From an alpha proteobacterium SCGC AAA536-K22 (GTDB lineage: Bacteria; Pseudomonadota; Alphaproteobacteria; Puniceispirillales; Marisalimonadaceae), in NCBI GenBank assembly GCA_000421325.1, contig ATWQ01000008.1:1-64000 (forward strand): a stretch of DNA of 64,000 nt, written 5' to 3'. The translations under genes and the position numbers were made by a program. A model generated the notes under the pieces. The model was given only the letters and a program-made list of their open reading frames with translations. It was not told the origin of the DNA and searched no databases. Numbering within the stretch: the first letter of the stretch is position 1; each line of letters begins with the position of its first letter. Below are positions 17,281 to 27,856 of the stretch, in pieces.

Positions 17281-18498
17281 TTAGCTTCCCTTTCCCTTAA
17301 ATTCGGGTAGAGAACATACTTTAGATGAAATAAAATCAATTTTATTTTCCGGTAAAGAGGCAATGTTCACTCGCCCATCAGGCATTAGATATATCCCATT
17401 TTCTTTTCTCAATGTCATAATACCTTCTTGGGAAATAGGCAAAAGAGAAAACATACCATTTTGTACCTTTAAAAAACTAAAAAAATCAGTTTGTTGTTTT
17501 TCTTGTAAAGAATTTGCAAGCCTGTTTCTAAGAGAAACAATTCTATCTTGCATTGTTTCAATTTCTAAAAGCCATTCTTTTTTTAACACTTCATCTTTTA
17601 GTAAAGTATTAATTATTTCTGCTGCATGATCAGGTGGATGGAAATAAAGTTCACGTGCTATTTCGCTTAACATCGTTTCTAGAGATTTACTTTTAGCTTT
17701 ATCTACATCAGTTATAACTGCAATCATTCCACAACGATCTCTGTATACACCGAATGTTTTACTTGATGAAACTGTAATTACTATTTCTGGTACTATTTGA
17801 ACTAATTTTCTAATTCCAAGAACATCGTCAATTATACCCTTTCCTAGTCCCTGATAAACTAAATCAATAAATGGTAATATTCCTTTTTTAAGACATATTT
17901 TTGCAACCTGTTCCCATTGGTCTAATGATAAATCAGCACCAGTTGGGTTATGACAACATCCATGTAACAATAATGAGTCGCCTGAATTAAGTTTATTCAA
18001 GTCATCAATCATATGATTGAAATCTAAAAAATTATTTTGTTGATTATAGTAAGAATATTTAGAAATTTTTAATCCTGCTTTTTCAAACATAAATGGCTGT
18101 TGACCCCAGGTAGGGTTAGGAATAGATATTAACTTATTTTGTAAGTTATTTTTTATTAGCTCACCGGCAATGCGCAACCCTGAGCCAGCACCTGGAATTT
18201 GAATAGCCCCAACTTTTTCTTTACGCTCATTAAGGATGGTTTTACCAAGAACTAAATCTAAAATATTTTTACAATATTCACTGTTTCCCGCAGGAGTTTT
18301 ATATGATTTTGATTTTTCATTTTGATACAAAATATTTTCAGCTTTTTTTACTGCTTTAAAAACTGGAGCTTCACCTTTTTCATTTCTATAAATTCCAATT
18401 CCTAAATCAATTTTTGTGTCTCTTTTGTCGTTTTCTAAATCTCTAAACATTTGTCTAGTTGAATCAAGTAAAGGATCTGGAATATTAAAATATCTCAT
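17281..18498 (-). CDS. Aromatic amino acid / aspartate aminotransferase
   Basis: LGIGIYRNEKGEAPVFKAV, HGCCHNPTGADLS, SSSKTFGVYRDRCG. Confidence 0.9.
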   Translation of the reverse strand: MRYFNIPDPLLDSTRQMFRDLENDKRDTKIDLGIGIYRNEKGEAPVFKAVKKAENILYQNEKSKSYKTPAGNSEYCKNILDLVLGKTILNERKEKVGAIQIPGAGSGLRIAGELIKNNLQNKLISIPNPTWGQQPFMFEKAGLKISKYSYYNQQNNFLDFNHMIDDLNKLNSGDSLLLHGCCHNPTGADLSLDQWEQVAKICLKKGILPFIDLVYQGLGKGIIDDVLGIRKLVQIVPEIVITVSSSKTFGVYRDRCGMIAVITDVDKAKSKSLETMLSEIARELYFHPPDHAAEIINTLLKDEVLKKEWLLEIETMQDRIVSLRNRLANSLQEKQQTDFFSFLKVQNGMFSLLPISQEGIMTLRKENGIYLMPDGRVNIASLPENKIDFISSKVCSLPEFKGKGS

Positions 18499-18604
18499 AT
18501 AAAAACTTTCAAAAATTATTAATTAGTTTTTAAAATAAATTCATATAAAGTAAACATATTAAATGAATATAAAATGACAAATCATATTAATTTAGAAATT
18601 TACC

Positions 18605-19432
18605 ATGCTTTCAAAGTTTATTAGGAGCAATCCCAAAAATCCAGTATTATTAACTGTACCTCATTCTGGTGATTATTATCCTGACATTTTTATTAAAAAC
18701 TTAAAGTTAAATTTAAATAAAGTTAGAAAAATTGAAGATTTTCACTCTGACAAAATTTTAAATTTTATGAATTTAAATAATGCAGATATTATAATAGCTA
18801 AATGCTCTAGGGTAGTTGTAGATTTAAATAGATCCAGAAACGCCATAGATGAGGATATGTTTATTGACAAAGTGAGTAATTGCCAAATAGATGAAAAAAA
18901 AATGATCTCATTTGGCCTAGGTGTTTTCCCAAAAATTATTTTCAGTGAAAATATATTTAATAATAAATTACCGGCTTCATATGCCCAGTCAATTTTAGAG
19001 AGTTATTATGACCCTTTTCATAAAGCTTTATTAAATCAAATAGATGATTTATTAAATAGATTTGGAATTTGCTATCATTTTGATTTACATACCATGCCAT
19101 CCAATGCACTTAGAAGTTTTAAAAAAAAACCAGATATTGTTTTAGGGAATAATTATGGAAAAAGCTCTTCTGGTGAACTAATAAATTATATGCGAAAAAA
19201 TTTTGAAAATCATGGTCTAATTGTTGAATTAAACAATCCTTATGCTGGTGGGTTTATCACACGAAACTATGGAAACCCATCTAAGGGAACAGAAACAATT
19301 CAAATAGAAATTAATAGATCGTTATATATGAATGAAGAAAAACTTTTTATTAATGATCTCAAGCCACTTCAAGAAATCTTTAAAAAAACTTTTGAAAATT
19401 TTAATTTTTGTAAAAAATTAGCAGCTGAATAA
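18605..19432 (+). CDS. N-formylglutamate amidohydrolase family
   Basis: VLLTVPHSGDYYP, VVDLNRSRNAID, IQIEINRSLYM. Confidence 0.85.
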   Translation: MLSKFIRSNPKNPVLLTVPHSGDYYPDIFIKNLKLNLNKVRKIEDFHSDKILNFMNLNNADIIIAKCSRVVVDLNRSRNAIDEDMFIDKVSNCQIDEKKMISFGLGVFPKIIFSENIFNNKLPASYAQSILESYYDPFHKALLNQIDDLLNRFGICYHFDLHTMPSNALRSFKKKPDIVLGNNYGKSSSGELINYMRKNFENHGLIVELNNPYAGGFITRNYGNPSKGTETIQIEINRSLYMNEEKLFINDLKPLQEIFKKTFENFNFCKKLAAE

Positions 19433-21241
19433 TTATAAAAGCCTATCAATCATTAAAAGTTTCTCAAGTTTTTTGTTAATCACTAACGGCTCATTAAGGA
19501 TTTTTTTTACTAAAAGTTCAGCATACAAAGGTGCATAAACAAATCCCCAAGCACCCATACCACCTAAAACATATATATTATCTGACTTTTTATCTGTGAA
19601 AGAGTTTAAACTTGCAAAAAATGGCATTCTGTCTTTAGTACTCGCTCTTACACTTACTCTATATTTATTTTCATTAAAATTGTAAAAAATATTTTTTCTT
19701 AAAAAATCTGGTATTGAGTTTATATTAATATTCTGATCAATTTCTTTATAACTTGTATTGGCACTTCTATTAAATGAGGCCCCTATTTGATGGTATCCTC
19801 CAAAAGCTTGAGAAAAATGATGACCATAACTAAAATTCATTTTTAAATCTGAACTTAACTTATTTGCTTTTAAATAAGTTACTTGGCCTGAAATAGGTTT
19901 TATTGGTACATTTTGACTAAGATTCATCATCTCAAAACCATTAGCCCAAATCACTGTTTTAGCTTTCAATCTGTTACCGTAATTATCAATAATATTTTTA
20001 AAGCCATCATTTAAAGTTTTTATCTTTTCAACGTTAAATTTTGGGATAAATTTAACATCTTTAATAAGATTGTTTATGAATTTCGTATTATTAACAATTC
20101 CACTAGATCTCATGTAGATATAGTTTAAATGTTTTAAAAAATTAAGTTTTTCAAAATTATTATTAATTAACTCTAATGGCCAATTATTTTCTAATAGTTT
20201 TTTATATTTTATAATATCTCTATCTCTAGACGGAATAAGAACAAGACCATTTGAACTTGGTATAGCATTTAAGTCTTTTGCAATTTTTCTTGAAAATAAA
20301 AAAGCTTCAAGTGATAACAAACCATAAGGAGAACTATCCAAAGTTAATTTGGGCATTTGAATGGCTAATTTATTTCCACTTGCACCAGTGCCAAGTTTGT
20401 AAGATTTATCAATTATAAAACACTCTATATTTCTTTTCCTCAAAGCATAAGCTAGAGAGGCACCAGAAATTCCTGAGCCAATTATTGCAACTGGGCCTAT
20501 TTTGTTATTATAATTAAATCCAGATTTTCTACTAATAATTGAATCTTTTTTTATAGCATAAGTAATTTCTTTTTTATTACCGTATCCATTTACTTTTGAA
20601 ACTTTGAAACCTGCTTTTAACAATCCTCTTCTGACATGTCCTGCAACAGAAAATGTACTTAAAGATCCATCTAAATTTGTAAAATTATAGAGTTGTTTAA
20701 AGAGTTTATCAGTCCATGCAAATGGATTTTTTTTTGGTGAAAAAGCATCTAAAAACCAAGTATCTACAATTAAATTAAAATTAATTAAAGAATTAATATC
20801 ATCATAAATCAAAATTAAATTTACATTATCTCCTTTTATATAAATTCTATGAGTTGATTGATATATTTCTGGTATTTTTTTTAAAATTAAGTTTGAGTAT
20901 TTGTCTAATTCTTTAATTTTTTTGTGTACTCTTGATATTTCTTTTCTAGATAAAGGAGCATTTTCAAAACTTATGTAAGTTAACGATGAATTAGATTTTC
21001 TATTTTCTTTCCACAACTTCCAAGTTAAAAGAAAATTTAAACCAGTCCCAAAACCTAACTCAGCAATTACAAAGTTTGCTTTTTTTTTAAATTTCGTAGT
21101 TAAACTATTTGTTTTAAGATAAACATGTTCACTCTCTTGTAATCCACTCAATTTATCAAAATAGATATCGTTATATAATTTTGAATAAACGCCCAATTTT
21201 GATGAAATTGAAAATCCAGGATTTATTAAGTTATTTTGCAT
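19433..21241 (-). CDS. mnmC: Bifunctional tRNA mnm5s2U methyltransferase / FAD oxidoreductase MnmC
   Basis: N-terminal methyltransferase (ELGFGTGLNFLLTW, WFLDAFSPKKNPFAW) fused to FAD domain (GSGISGASLAYALRKRN). Confidence 0.92.
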   Translation of the reverse strand: MQNNLINPGFSISSKLGVYSKLYNDIYFDKLSGLQESEHVYLKTNSLTTKFKKKANFVIAELGFGTGLNFLLTWKLWKENRKSNSSLTYISFENAPLSRKEISRVHKKIKELDKYSNLILKKIPEIYQSTHRIYIKGDNVNLILIYDDINSLINFNLIVDTWFLDAFSPKKNPFAWTDKLFKQLYNFTNLDGSLSTFSVAGHVRRGLLKAGFKVSKVNGYGNKKEITYAIKKDSIISRKSGFNYNNKIGPVAIIGSGISGASLAYALRKRNIECFIIDKSYKLGTGASGNKLAIQMPKLTLDSSPYGLLSLEAFLFSRKIAKDLNAIPSSNGLVLIPSRDRDIIKYKKLLENNWPLELINNNFEKLNFLKHLNYIYMRSSGIVNNTKFINNLIKDVKFIPKFNVEKIKTLNDGFKNIIDNYGNRLKAKTVIWANGFEMMNLSQNVPIKPISGQVTYLKANKLSSDLKMNFSYGHHFSQAFGGYHQIGASFNRSANTSYKEIDQNININSIPDFLRKNIFYNFNENKYRVSVRASTKDRMPFFASLNSFTDKKSDNIYVLGGMGAWGFVYAPLYAELLVKKILNEPLVINKKLEKLLMIDRLL

Positions 21242-21319
21242 TTTAAATCTTTATAAATTAATAAAAGTTATTTAAAACAATCTTATACATTATTCAAACA
21301 TAACAGAATTTAATTAAAA

Positions 21320-21745
21320 ATGTTTTGGGAAAATAAAAAATTAAAAGAAATGACATCAAGTGAATGGGAATCGTTATGTGATAAGTGTGGCAAATGTTGC
21401 GTTATCAAACTAGAAGATTTTGATACTCAAGATATTTATTACACAAATGTGTCATGTAAATTACTTTGTGAAAAAACTGCCTTATGTAAAGACTATACAA
21501 ACAGAAAAACAATTGTTCCTGATTGTACAATTTTGTCTTCTGATAACTTAAAAAACCTAAAATGGATGCCAAAAACATGCGCATACAAACTTATTGATGA
21601 AGGGAAAAAATTACCTAAATGGCACCCTCTTATATCTGGAAATGGAGAAGAAATCGTAAAAAGTGGAAATAGTGTTAAAAATAGGGTAACTAATGAAAAA
21701 AATGTTAAAGTTAAAAACCTACCTGATTATATTTATGATTGGTAA
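21320..21745 (+). CDS. YcgN/UPF0260 family cysteine-cluster protein
   Basis: CDKCGKCCVIKLEDFDT...LCKDYTNRKTIVPDC. Confidence 0.85.
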   Translation: MFWENKKLKEMTSSEWESLCDKCGKCCVIKLEDFDTQDIYYTNVSCKLLCEKTALCKDYTNRKTIVPDCTILSSDNLKNLKWMPKTCAYKLIDEGKKLPKWHPLISGNGEEIVKSGNSVKNRVTNEKNVKVKNLPDYIYDW

Positions 21746-21756
21746 TAATTATAGGA

Positions 21757-21939
21757 ATGACAATGTCAAAAAATATGTGGATTTTAGCAGCACTAATTTC
21801 TGTTTTAGTTATCGCTTCAATTTATCGTGAACAATCAGGCATGAAAATGCCTGATCATTTAAATTGTAAAGAATCAATGTTACAACAAATGTTTTCAGAT
21901 CAATGTACACCAAGGTCAGGATTAAAGAAAACACAATAA
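21757..21939 (+). CDS. Hypothetical small membrane-anchored protein
   Basis: Short ORF with one TM helix; start uncertain (ORF track begins 21739). Confidence 0.5.
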   Translation: MTMSKNMWILAALISVLVIASIYREQSGMKMPDHLNCKESMLQQMFSDQCTPRSGLKKTQ

Positions 21940-21965
21940 ACAATCGAATATAGAGTTCCTAATAA

Positions 21966-23225
21966 ATGAAAATTGCAATAATTGGTTCAGGCATATCTGG
22001 ACTTTCTTCAGCTTTACTTTTGTCTCAAAAACACAATATTACGTTATTTGAATCTAACAATAGGTTTGGAGGACATGCAAACACTGTCGAAATAATGCAT
22101 AAACAGAACGTGATCCCCGTTGACACAGGCTTTATTGTTTACAACAAGTTAAATTATCCAAATTTAGTCTCTTTTTTTGATTTTTTAAAAGTTGAGACAA
22201 TTGACTCAGATATGTCCTTTGCTGTTTCAGCAAGAGATGGACAATTAGAATATTCTGGATCTATGAAAGGAATATTTGCCCAAAAAAAGAATTTTTTTAA
22301 TCTTAAATTTTATAGAATGCTTAAAGATATTATTATTTTTTTTATCTTCGGTTACAATTATGCTTTTCAATTTAAGGAAAGTGAAAGTTTAGGTGAATAC
22401 GTAAAAAGATGTAATTTTAGCAAAGAATTTATAAATGATCATCTTATTCCAATGTCTTCTGCTATATGGTCTTGTCCTGAAAAAGAAATATTAAATTTTC
22501 CTGCTAAAACTCTACTTACTTTTTTTAAAAATCATCAGTTAATTAATTTTATTTTTAGACCTAAATGGAGGACTGTTAAGGGCGGCTCAAAACAATATGT
22601 TAACAAAGTTATAGAAAAACTTTCATCCGATGCAAAAAATAGGCTTATATTAAATTCAAAAATTAAGTCTGTTTATTGTAAAAATAATAAAATTGAAATC
22701 AACTTTGAAGAATCTACTGAAATATTTGATAAGGTTATTATGGCAACACATCCAGATCAAACAATAAAATTGATTAAAAATTTAGATGAACAATCAACAG
22801 ATATTTTAAGAAAATTTAAATATCAAAAAAATATAGTCTATTTACATTCTGATAGTAGTTTAATGCCTAAAAATAAAAAAACATGGTCTAGTTGGAATTA
22901 TATATCAAGTAAAAGTGAAGAAAAATCATCACTGACTTATTGGATGAATTTACTACAAAAAATTAATAATTCACTTAATGTATTTGTTAGTTTAAATCCC
23001 CATATAACACCAATTAAATCTTTAACTTACAAAAAAATTATTTATGAACACCCCATTTTTAACAACCAAACTAATGAAGCCCAAAAAAAAATGACTGAAA
23101 TACAAGGAAAAAATAATATTTTTTATGCTGGAGCTTGGTTAAGATATGGCTTTCATGAAGATGGAATTATGTCTGCTGTAAATATAAGTTCTTTATTGAA
23201 TATTAAAATTCCCTGGAAAAAATGA
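21966..23225 (+). CDS. NAD(P)/FAD-dependent oxidoreductase of the DUF1365/CFA lipid cluster
   Basis: GSGISGLSSALLLSQKHNITLFESNNRFGGHANTV; adjacent to DUF1365 and CFA synthase. Confidence 0.9.
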   Translation: MKIAIIGSGISGLSSALLLSQKHNITLFESNNRFGGHANTVEIMHKQNVIPVDTGFIVYNKLNYPNLVSFFDFLKVETIDSDMSFAVSARDGQLEYSGSMKGIFAQKKNFFNLKFYRMLKDIIIFFIFGYNYAFQFKESESLGEYVKRCNFSKEFINDHLIPMSSAIWSCPEKEILNFPAKTLLTFFKNHQLINFIFRPKWRTVKGGSKQYVNKVIEKLSSDAKNRLILNSKIKSVYCKNNKIEINFEESTEIFDKVIMATHPDQTIKLIKNLDEQSTDILRKFKYQKNIVYLHSDSSLMPKNKKTWSSWNYISSKSEEKSSLTYWMNLLQKINNSLNVFVSLNPHITPIKSLTYKKIIYEHPIFNNQTNEAQKKMTEIQGKNNIFYAGAWLRYGFHEDGIMSAVNISSLLNIKIPWKK

Positions 23226-23235
23226 GCCTTTTTGA

Positions 23236-24045
23236 ATGATATTAAATACAGGTAGCATTAAATTTTACGATGGATTCGTTTATCATAAAAGAAATGGTGC
23301 TAAAGAGCATTTTTTTAAAAACAATATAAACGCAATCTTTATTGAATTAATAAATAATAAATATAGAGAAAAATACAAATATCCTGCTTTATTTTCTATT
23401 GATAAATTTAATTTATTAGCTTGGCACCCCTCATATCATGGAGCACAATTAGAAAAAACCGACAATCAAAATTTGTATAAATTTGTATTAAATTTAATAG
23501 ACAAATCTGATAGTAAAAAACATATGATTGATAATATAAAGTTATTAACATTTCCAAAAGTGTTTGGATTAGGATTCAATCCTTTATCTGTATATTTTTG
23601 TTATGATATTAAAGGATCATTGTTACATACAGTTTTTGAAGTTAGAAATACATTTGGAGACATACATCATTACATATTACAAAATACAAAAAAAAATAAT
23701 AAGACTCAGAAAACAATAAAAAAACTTTTTGTTTCACCTTTTTATCCTCAAAAAGGATATTATCATTTATATGCAAATCAATTAAATGACAAAATTTTAA
23801 CATCTGTAGATTACATAATTAATGACAATAAAGTATTTTCTGCGTCAATGAACTTAAAAGAAATTAAGTTTAACAACTTTAATATTTTAAAGGCTTTATT
23901 AAAATTTTCTTTGTTCCCTGGTAAAGTTTGGATAAATATTCATTTACAAGCCTTTTTTCTATGGTTAAAAAAAATCAGAATATACAAAATTCCCATAAGT
24001 CAAAAAATTAAACATTCTTTTGGAATGAAAATATCAAGAGATTAA
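23236..24045 (+). CDS. DUF1365 family protein
   Basis: LTFPKVFGLGFNPLSVYFCYD...VEVRNTFGD-like motif; FHVSPFYP-like VSPFYPQKGYY. Confidence 0.85.
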   Translation: MILNTGSIKFYDGFVYHKRNGAKEHFFKNNINAIFIELINNKYREKYKYPALFSIDKFNLLAWHPSYHGAQLEKTDNQNLYKFVLNLIDKSDSKKHMIDNIKLLTFPKVFGLGFNPLSVYFCYDIKGSLLHTVFEVRNTFGDIHHYILQNTKKNNKTQKTIKKLFVSPFYPQKGYYHLYANQLNDKILTSVDYIINDNKVFSASMNLKEIKFNNFNILKALLKFSLFPGKVWINIHLQAFFLWLKKIRIYKIPISQKIKHSFGMKISRD

Positions 24046-24082
24046 CAAATTATTTTTATAAATATTAGGAAATTAAAATTAA

Positions 24083-25255
24083 ATGAATTTTTGGAATAAG
24101 TTATTTTTAAATGGAGTACAAAAGTTTCCATATGGTTCTATTACAATAGAATGGCCAAACAGGACAATTAAAAAAATAAATGCAAATAATAATGGTCCCA
24201 ATGCACATTTAAGAATAACTGATAATAATGTTATAAAAGAAATAATTCATGGAGGTTCTGTAAAATTTGCTGAATTGTATATGGACAAAAGAATATCATC
24301 CCAAAACTTAACTTCTCTTATGTATTATTGTGCATTAAATAATGATCAAGCTGAGGAAACATTTAAAATTTCTTTTTTGAAATATATTTATAATAAATTT
24401 TTACATTTTAAAAATAGAAATACTACAATTCAGGCACAAAAAAATATTTCTTATCATTACGATTTAGGGAATCAATTTTATAGATATTGGTTAGATAAAT
24501 CTATGACTTACTCATCAGCAATATTTTCTGATCAACACGATCAACTTGAACTTGCACAAATAAATAAATATAAAAAACTAGCTGATTTATCAGATATTAA
24601 AAATGGAGATAAGATATTGGAAATTGGTTGTGGTTGGGGTGGATTTTCTGAATTTTTAGGAAACAATTATGACTGTGAAATTACTGCAATAACAATTTCT
24701 AAAGAACAATTTAATTTTACAAATAAAAGAATTAAAGAAGCGAATTTATCAAAAAAAGTGAAGATTTTATTCTGTGACTATCGCAATATTGAGGGTAAAT
24801 TTGATAAAATTGTATCAATAGAAATGTTTGAAGCTGTAGGGAAAGATTATTGGAATGTCTTTTTTAATAAGATTGAAAGCATATTAAATCCTAACGGTAA
24901 TATTGGTCTTCAACTAATTACTATTGATGATAAAATTTATAACGTATATAAAAACAATCCTGATTTTATTCAAAAATATATTTTTCCTGGTGGAATGTTA
25001 CCTTCATTCAAAATTCTTGAAAATATTATCAATAATAATTCCTTACATATAGAGAATGTAAATAGTTACGCAAATGACTACGCAAAAACTTTAAGTTTGT
25101 GGAAACAAGAATTTAATAAAAATTGGAAAAATATTGAAAAGCTTGGTTTTGATGAAACCTTCAATCTTATGTGGAATTATTATCTGTCATACTGTGAAGG
25201 TGGATTTTTATCTAAAAATATAGACTTAAAACAAATCAAATTAAAATTTAATTAA
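24083..25255 (+). CDS. Cyclopropane-fatty-acyl-phospholipid synthase family methyltransferase
   Basis: ISYHYDLGNQFYRYWLDKSMTYSSAIF, ILEIGCGWGGFSEF, QYIFPGGMLPS-like motif. Confidence 0.93.
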   Translation: MNFWNKLFLNGVQKFPYGSITIEWPNRTIKKINANNNGPNAHLRITDNNVIKEIIHGGSVKFAELYMDKRISSQNLTSLMYYCALNNDQAEETFKISFLKYIYNKFLHFKNRNTTIQAQKNISYHYDLGNQFYRYWLDKSMTYSSAIFSDQHDQLELAQINKYKKLADLSDIKNGDKILEIGCGWGGFSEFLGNNYDCEITAITISKEQFNFTNKRIKEANLSKKVKILFCDYRNIEGKFDKIVSIEMFEAVGKDYWNVFFNKIESILNPNGNIGLQLITIDDKIYNVYKNNPDFIQKYIFPGGMLPSFKILENIINNNSLHIENVNSYANDYAKTLSLWKQEFNKNWKNIEKLGFDETFNLMWNYYLSYCEGGFLSKNIDLKQIKLKFN

Positions 25256-25676
25256 TTTTAACTTTAAACATCCTTAAACTAATTTTATATAAAATACCGA
25301 TAAAGGGTAATTTTACATATAGACCATTTAACGAATCCCAATAATCTAAATGAGATTCAATCTTTCCTTCTTTATTAAAAGTTATATCACTCATTCCTTC
25401 AATGATTTGTAATGATTTAAAAGCATAAAAGGACATTTTCCATTTCAAAAAAACATGGCTTTTGTTTTGAGCATAATCTAAAATCGTAAATTTTGGCTTA
25501 TTTACATTTTCGAACATATGATAAAATATTTTTTTAAAATTTTTTATACCTTTAACATTATTAAACGGATCTTTAAAAACAATGTCCTCTATAACTAAAT
25601 CGTCAAAATTATTTATGTTATCTTTATTCAAATTAGTAAATAATTTTAGATATTTTTCTATATTTTTTTTAATCAT
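25248..25676 (-). CDS. Nuclear transport factor 2 / SnoaL-like protein
   Basis: VIEDIVFKDPFNNVKGIKNFKKIFYHMF; KIESHLDYWDSLNGLY. Confidence 0.8.
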   Translation of the reverse strand: MIKKNIEKYLKLFTNLNKDNINNFDDLVIEDIVFKDPFNNVKGIKNFKKIFYHMFENVNKPKFTILDYAQNKSHVFLKWKMSFYAFKSLQIIEGMSDITFNKEGKIESHLDYWDSLNGLYVKLPFIGILYKISLRMFKVKIN

Positions 25677-25685
25677 ATTTATTTT

Positions 25686-26429
25686 TTAAGATATAAATTT
25701 TTTTATAAGTAAATAAGATAATTTATCTGGTAATATGCTAAAAATTTTCATGAAAATTGAAAAGGTTAAAGGGAATGAAAATTCAAATTTATTAGAATAC
25801 ATATACTTATGGATCATCTTAGCTGCATTATCTACTTTCATTAAACCTGGCATATAAAAGTCATTAAGAGATGTTGCTGGAGTTTCTACAAAACCAGGAC
25901 TGCATACCTGAACTTTAATACCTTTTGAGTTTAAATCATATCTAATAGATTGTGCAAAAGACCTTAAAGCTGCCTTTGTAGGCCCATAGGCAGCAGCTTT
26001 TGGTAGCCCTATCCATCCTGATATACTTGACATTATAATTATCTGACCTTTCTTTTTACTAATCATCTTAGGTAAAAAAGCCTCATAGCTATTTACAATT
26101 CCTAAATAATTAATAAGCATTTGTTGTTTATAATTTTCTATATTATTTTTACTAGCATCTATTGGGGTATATATTCCCGCATTTAAAAACAACAAATCAG
26201 CAGGATTATTTTTTTTGGCTATTGATTTTAATTTAGAAAAGTCTTGGACATCACAAGCGTAAATGCTCAAAGAATCTTTATTTTCACAAATATTATTTTG
26301 TAAAAATTTTAATTTTTCTAAATTACGACTTAAACCAATTACCTTCCACTCATGTTGTATAAGCAATTTTGTTAATGCAGCGCCTATTCCTTCACTCGCG
26401 CCTGTAATTATAGCGGTATTTTGTTTCAT
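25686..26429 (-). CDS. Short-chain dehydrogenase/reductase
   Basis: ITGASEGIGAALTKLL, LNAGIYTP, SSISGWIGLPKAAAYGPTKAAL. Confidence 0.9.
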   Translation of the reverse strand: MKQNTAIITGASEGIGAALTKLLIQHEWKVIGLSRNLEKLKFLQNNICENKDSLSIYACDVQDFSKLKSIAKKNNPADLLFLNAGIYTPIDASKNNIENYKQQMLINYLGIVNSYEAFLPKMISKKKGQIIIMSSISGWIGLPKAAAYGPTKAALRSFAQSIRYDLNSKGIKVQVCSPGFVETPATSLNDFYMPGLMKVDNAAKMIHKYMYSNKFEFSFPLTFSIFMKIFSILPDKLSYLLIKKFIS

Positions 26430-26462
26430 TCTAGAATTTTCTATTTTATAACAATAATCAAA

Positions 26463-27221
26463 TTAAACCTTACAGCTTTGATATCGAACTAAAACTGCTC
26501 CCCTTACTTTTGATTCTAATATTTTAATATTTACAGAAAATTTTCCTGCCATAATATTTTTACTTAATGGTAAATCACCTTCAATAATATCATTATTACC
26601 TAAATAAATAAAAATCACTCTAAGAGTTTTAGAAGGATCAAAATATGGGTTTTTATTTATTGTATCTGAAATATTACCTTCTACTTTTACTTTCAAGCTT
26701 CCAGATAATAATAATAGCGTATTTTCAGGAGGTATAAAAGATTGGGTGGAAACAGCTAATTCTTTATACTGAAAATTATTACAAATTTTATTTTTTCCTA
26801 ACAATCTTAAATTATCGATGATGTCCTTTTCTTTAACTCCATTTGCTAAACTAGAAGCAAGTATATTTTTTGCATCTCGTCCAAAGTCAGAATTATGATT
26901 GCTAATATTTTGGGTGTTTAAGGCTAAATTAGCTTCTTTTAATTTTAGTCTTGTGTCAGTTAGCTTTCTATCAAGCTCTACTTTCTTATTATTAAAATCA
27001 TTAATAATTTTTTCATTTTCTTGAATAAGTATTAACTTATCACCATTTCCGAACCACCAACCAATAAAAAAGGTCAGAATTACAACTAATAGCTTAACAG
27101 ACAAATTTAAGACGAATCTAAGTTGTTTTTGTCTATATTTATTTTGAGCTTGGTAATAATCCAAATTAAGACCTTGAATATATTTTTTTTTCTTTTTTAT
27201 ATTTAATATGCAATAAATCAA
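26463..27221 (-). CDS. Hypothetical single-TM coiled-coil protein
   Basis: TM helix followed by predicted coiled coil and beta-rich C-terminus; no recognised family. Confidence 0.55.
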   Translation of the reverse strand: MIYCILNIKKKKKYIQGLNLDYYQAQNKYRQKQLRFVLNLSVKLLVVILTFFIGWWFGNGDKLILIQENEKIINDFNNKKVELDRKLTDTRLKLKEANLALNTQNISNHNSDFGRDAKNILASSLANGVKEKDIIDNLRLLGKNKICNNFQYKELAVSTQSFIPPENTLLLLSGSLKVKVEGNISDTINKNPYFDPSKTLRVIFIYLGNNDIIEGDLPLSKNIMAGKFSVNIKILESKVRGAVLVRYQSCKV

Positions 27222-27296
27222 TATTTTTCTTATTTATAAAGGAAACTATACATAATTAAAAATCTGAAAATTAATAATCAAAGAGCTTGGCAAAGG

Positions 27297-27848
27297 ATGT
27301 TATCAGGACGAAAACTTGATATTTTGTCTCCCTCTCCTTTTGACATAGAAATAGAAGACATAGCTTTGGGTTTATCACGAGTTACAAGGTGGAATGGTCA
27401 AACTACTGGTAAACATCCTTATTCAGTTGCTCAACATTCAATGTTAGTTGAAGAAATATTTAACTTAGAATATCCAAATTCAAATAAAAAATGGAATTTA
27501 GCTGCTCTTTTACATGATGCACCTGAATATGTTATAGGCGATTTAATAACACCCTTTAAATATGCACTAAATAACAGCTATAGATCTGTTGAAGATAATT
27601 TAATGAAATCAATCTATATTAGATTTGGATTACCTGCTATTATTCCTAAAAACATTGAAATTAAAATTAAAAGAATAGATAAAGCTGTTGCTTGGTTTGA
27701 AGCCATTGGTATTGCTGGATACGATGAAAGTGAAGTATTTCAGATTTTAAAGAAACCTAGAATTAAAACTAAAAGTAAAAGTATTATATCTTTAGCACCT
27801 AATAGTGTTGCAAAAAAATTTCTAAATAGATTTCAAGAACTTTACTAA
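27297..27848 (+). CDS. HD-domain phosphohydrolase (YfbR-like)
   Basis: HPYSVAQHSMLVEE, ALLHDAPEYVIGD. Confidence 0.85.
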   Translation: MLSGRKLDILSPSPFDIEIEDIALGLSRVTRWNGQTTGKHPYSVAQHSMLVEEIFNLEYPNSNKKWNLAALLHDAPEYVIGDLITPFKYALNNSYRSVEDNLMKSIYIRFGLPAIIPKNIEIKIKRIDKAVAWFEAIGIAGYDESEVFQILKKPRIKTKSKSIISLAPNSVAKKFLNRFQELY

Positions 27849-27856
27849 GAAATATT

